This document shows, in pieces, positions 5,238-5,250 of a stretch of DNA of 5,250 nt. Position 1 is the first letter of the stretch; every line of letters starts with the position of its first letter. Under the pieces are notes generated by a model, which searched no databases, was not told the DNA's origin, and saw only the letters and a program-made list of their open reading frames with translations. A program made the position numbers and the translations under genes. The DNA comes from Betaproteobacteria bacterium UBA3031 (GTDB taxonomy: Bacteria; Pseudomonadota; Gammaproteobacteria; Burkholderiales; Eutrophovitaceae), in assembly GCA_002367635.1 (NCBI GenBank), contig DFDI01000072.1, positions 1 to 5,250 on the forward strand, given 5' to 3'.

Positions 5238-5250
5238 ATAACAGTTTGAT

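Overview
The window looks like chromosomal DNA of a Gram-negative, probably marine-type gammaproteobacterium. All three intact genes encode proteins with Sec-type signal peptides. Two carry the FecR periplasmic domain, and the largest follows it with an acidic linker and cadherin-like repeats, a style of secreted or periplasmic protein common in aquatic Proteobacteria. The taxonomic call is inference only; there is no rRNA or housekeeping gene here.

Layout from left to right. (1) Positions 1-112 hold the decayed end of a FecR-domain coding sequence whose start lies outside the window. Its frame breaks at a TAA, and recognisable family sequence resumes in the next frame. (2) 156-851 (+) is a compact, intact 231-residue FecR-domain protein with a short acidic tail. 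(3) 852-1065 is AT-rich and non-coding or nearly so, with promoter-like, palindromic and directly repeated motifs. (4) 1066-1449 (+) encodes a small secreted protein with eight cysteines. (5) 1450-1645 lies between two convergent genes. It contains a 23-bp tandem duplication and a weak stem-loop, and it is bracketed by a perfect 10-bp inverted repeat that includes the stop codons of both flanking genes. (6) 1646-5074 (-) is a 1142-residue exported protein: signal peptide, FecR domain, Asp/Glu/Ser linker, unrecognised connector, cadherin-like repeat 1, module X1, cadherin-like repeats 2 and 3, module X2. (7) 5075-5250 is its leader and promoter region, with a good sigma70-like promoter and a perfect palindrome just upstream of the -35.

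The unifying theme is a local family of FecR-domain proteins, one broken, one short and one very long. The short protein matches the N-terminal ~190 mature residues of the long one without gaps (109 of 188 residues identical, counted by hand). No ECF sigma factor or TonB receptor is present, and these proteins have a signal peptide rather than the cytoplasmic N-terminal segment of a classical FecR anti-sigma regulator. I therefore read them as periplasmic or surface proteins that use the FecR fold as a structural or binding module. The most unusual element is the duplicated ~190-residue module (X1/X2), which alternates with cadherin-like repeats and carries a closely spaced cysteine pair in each copy.
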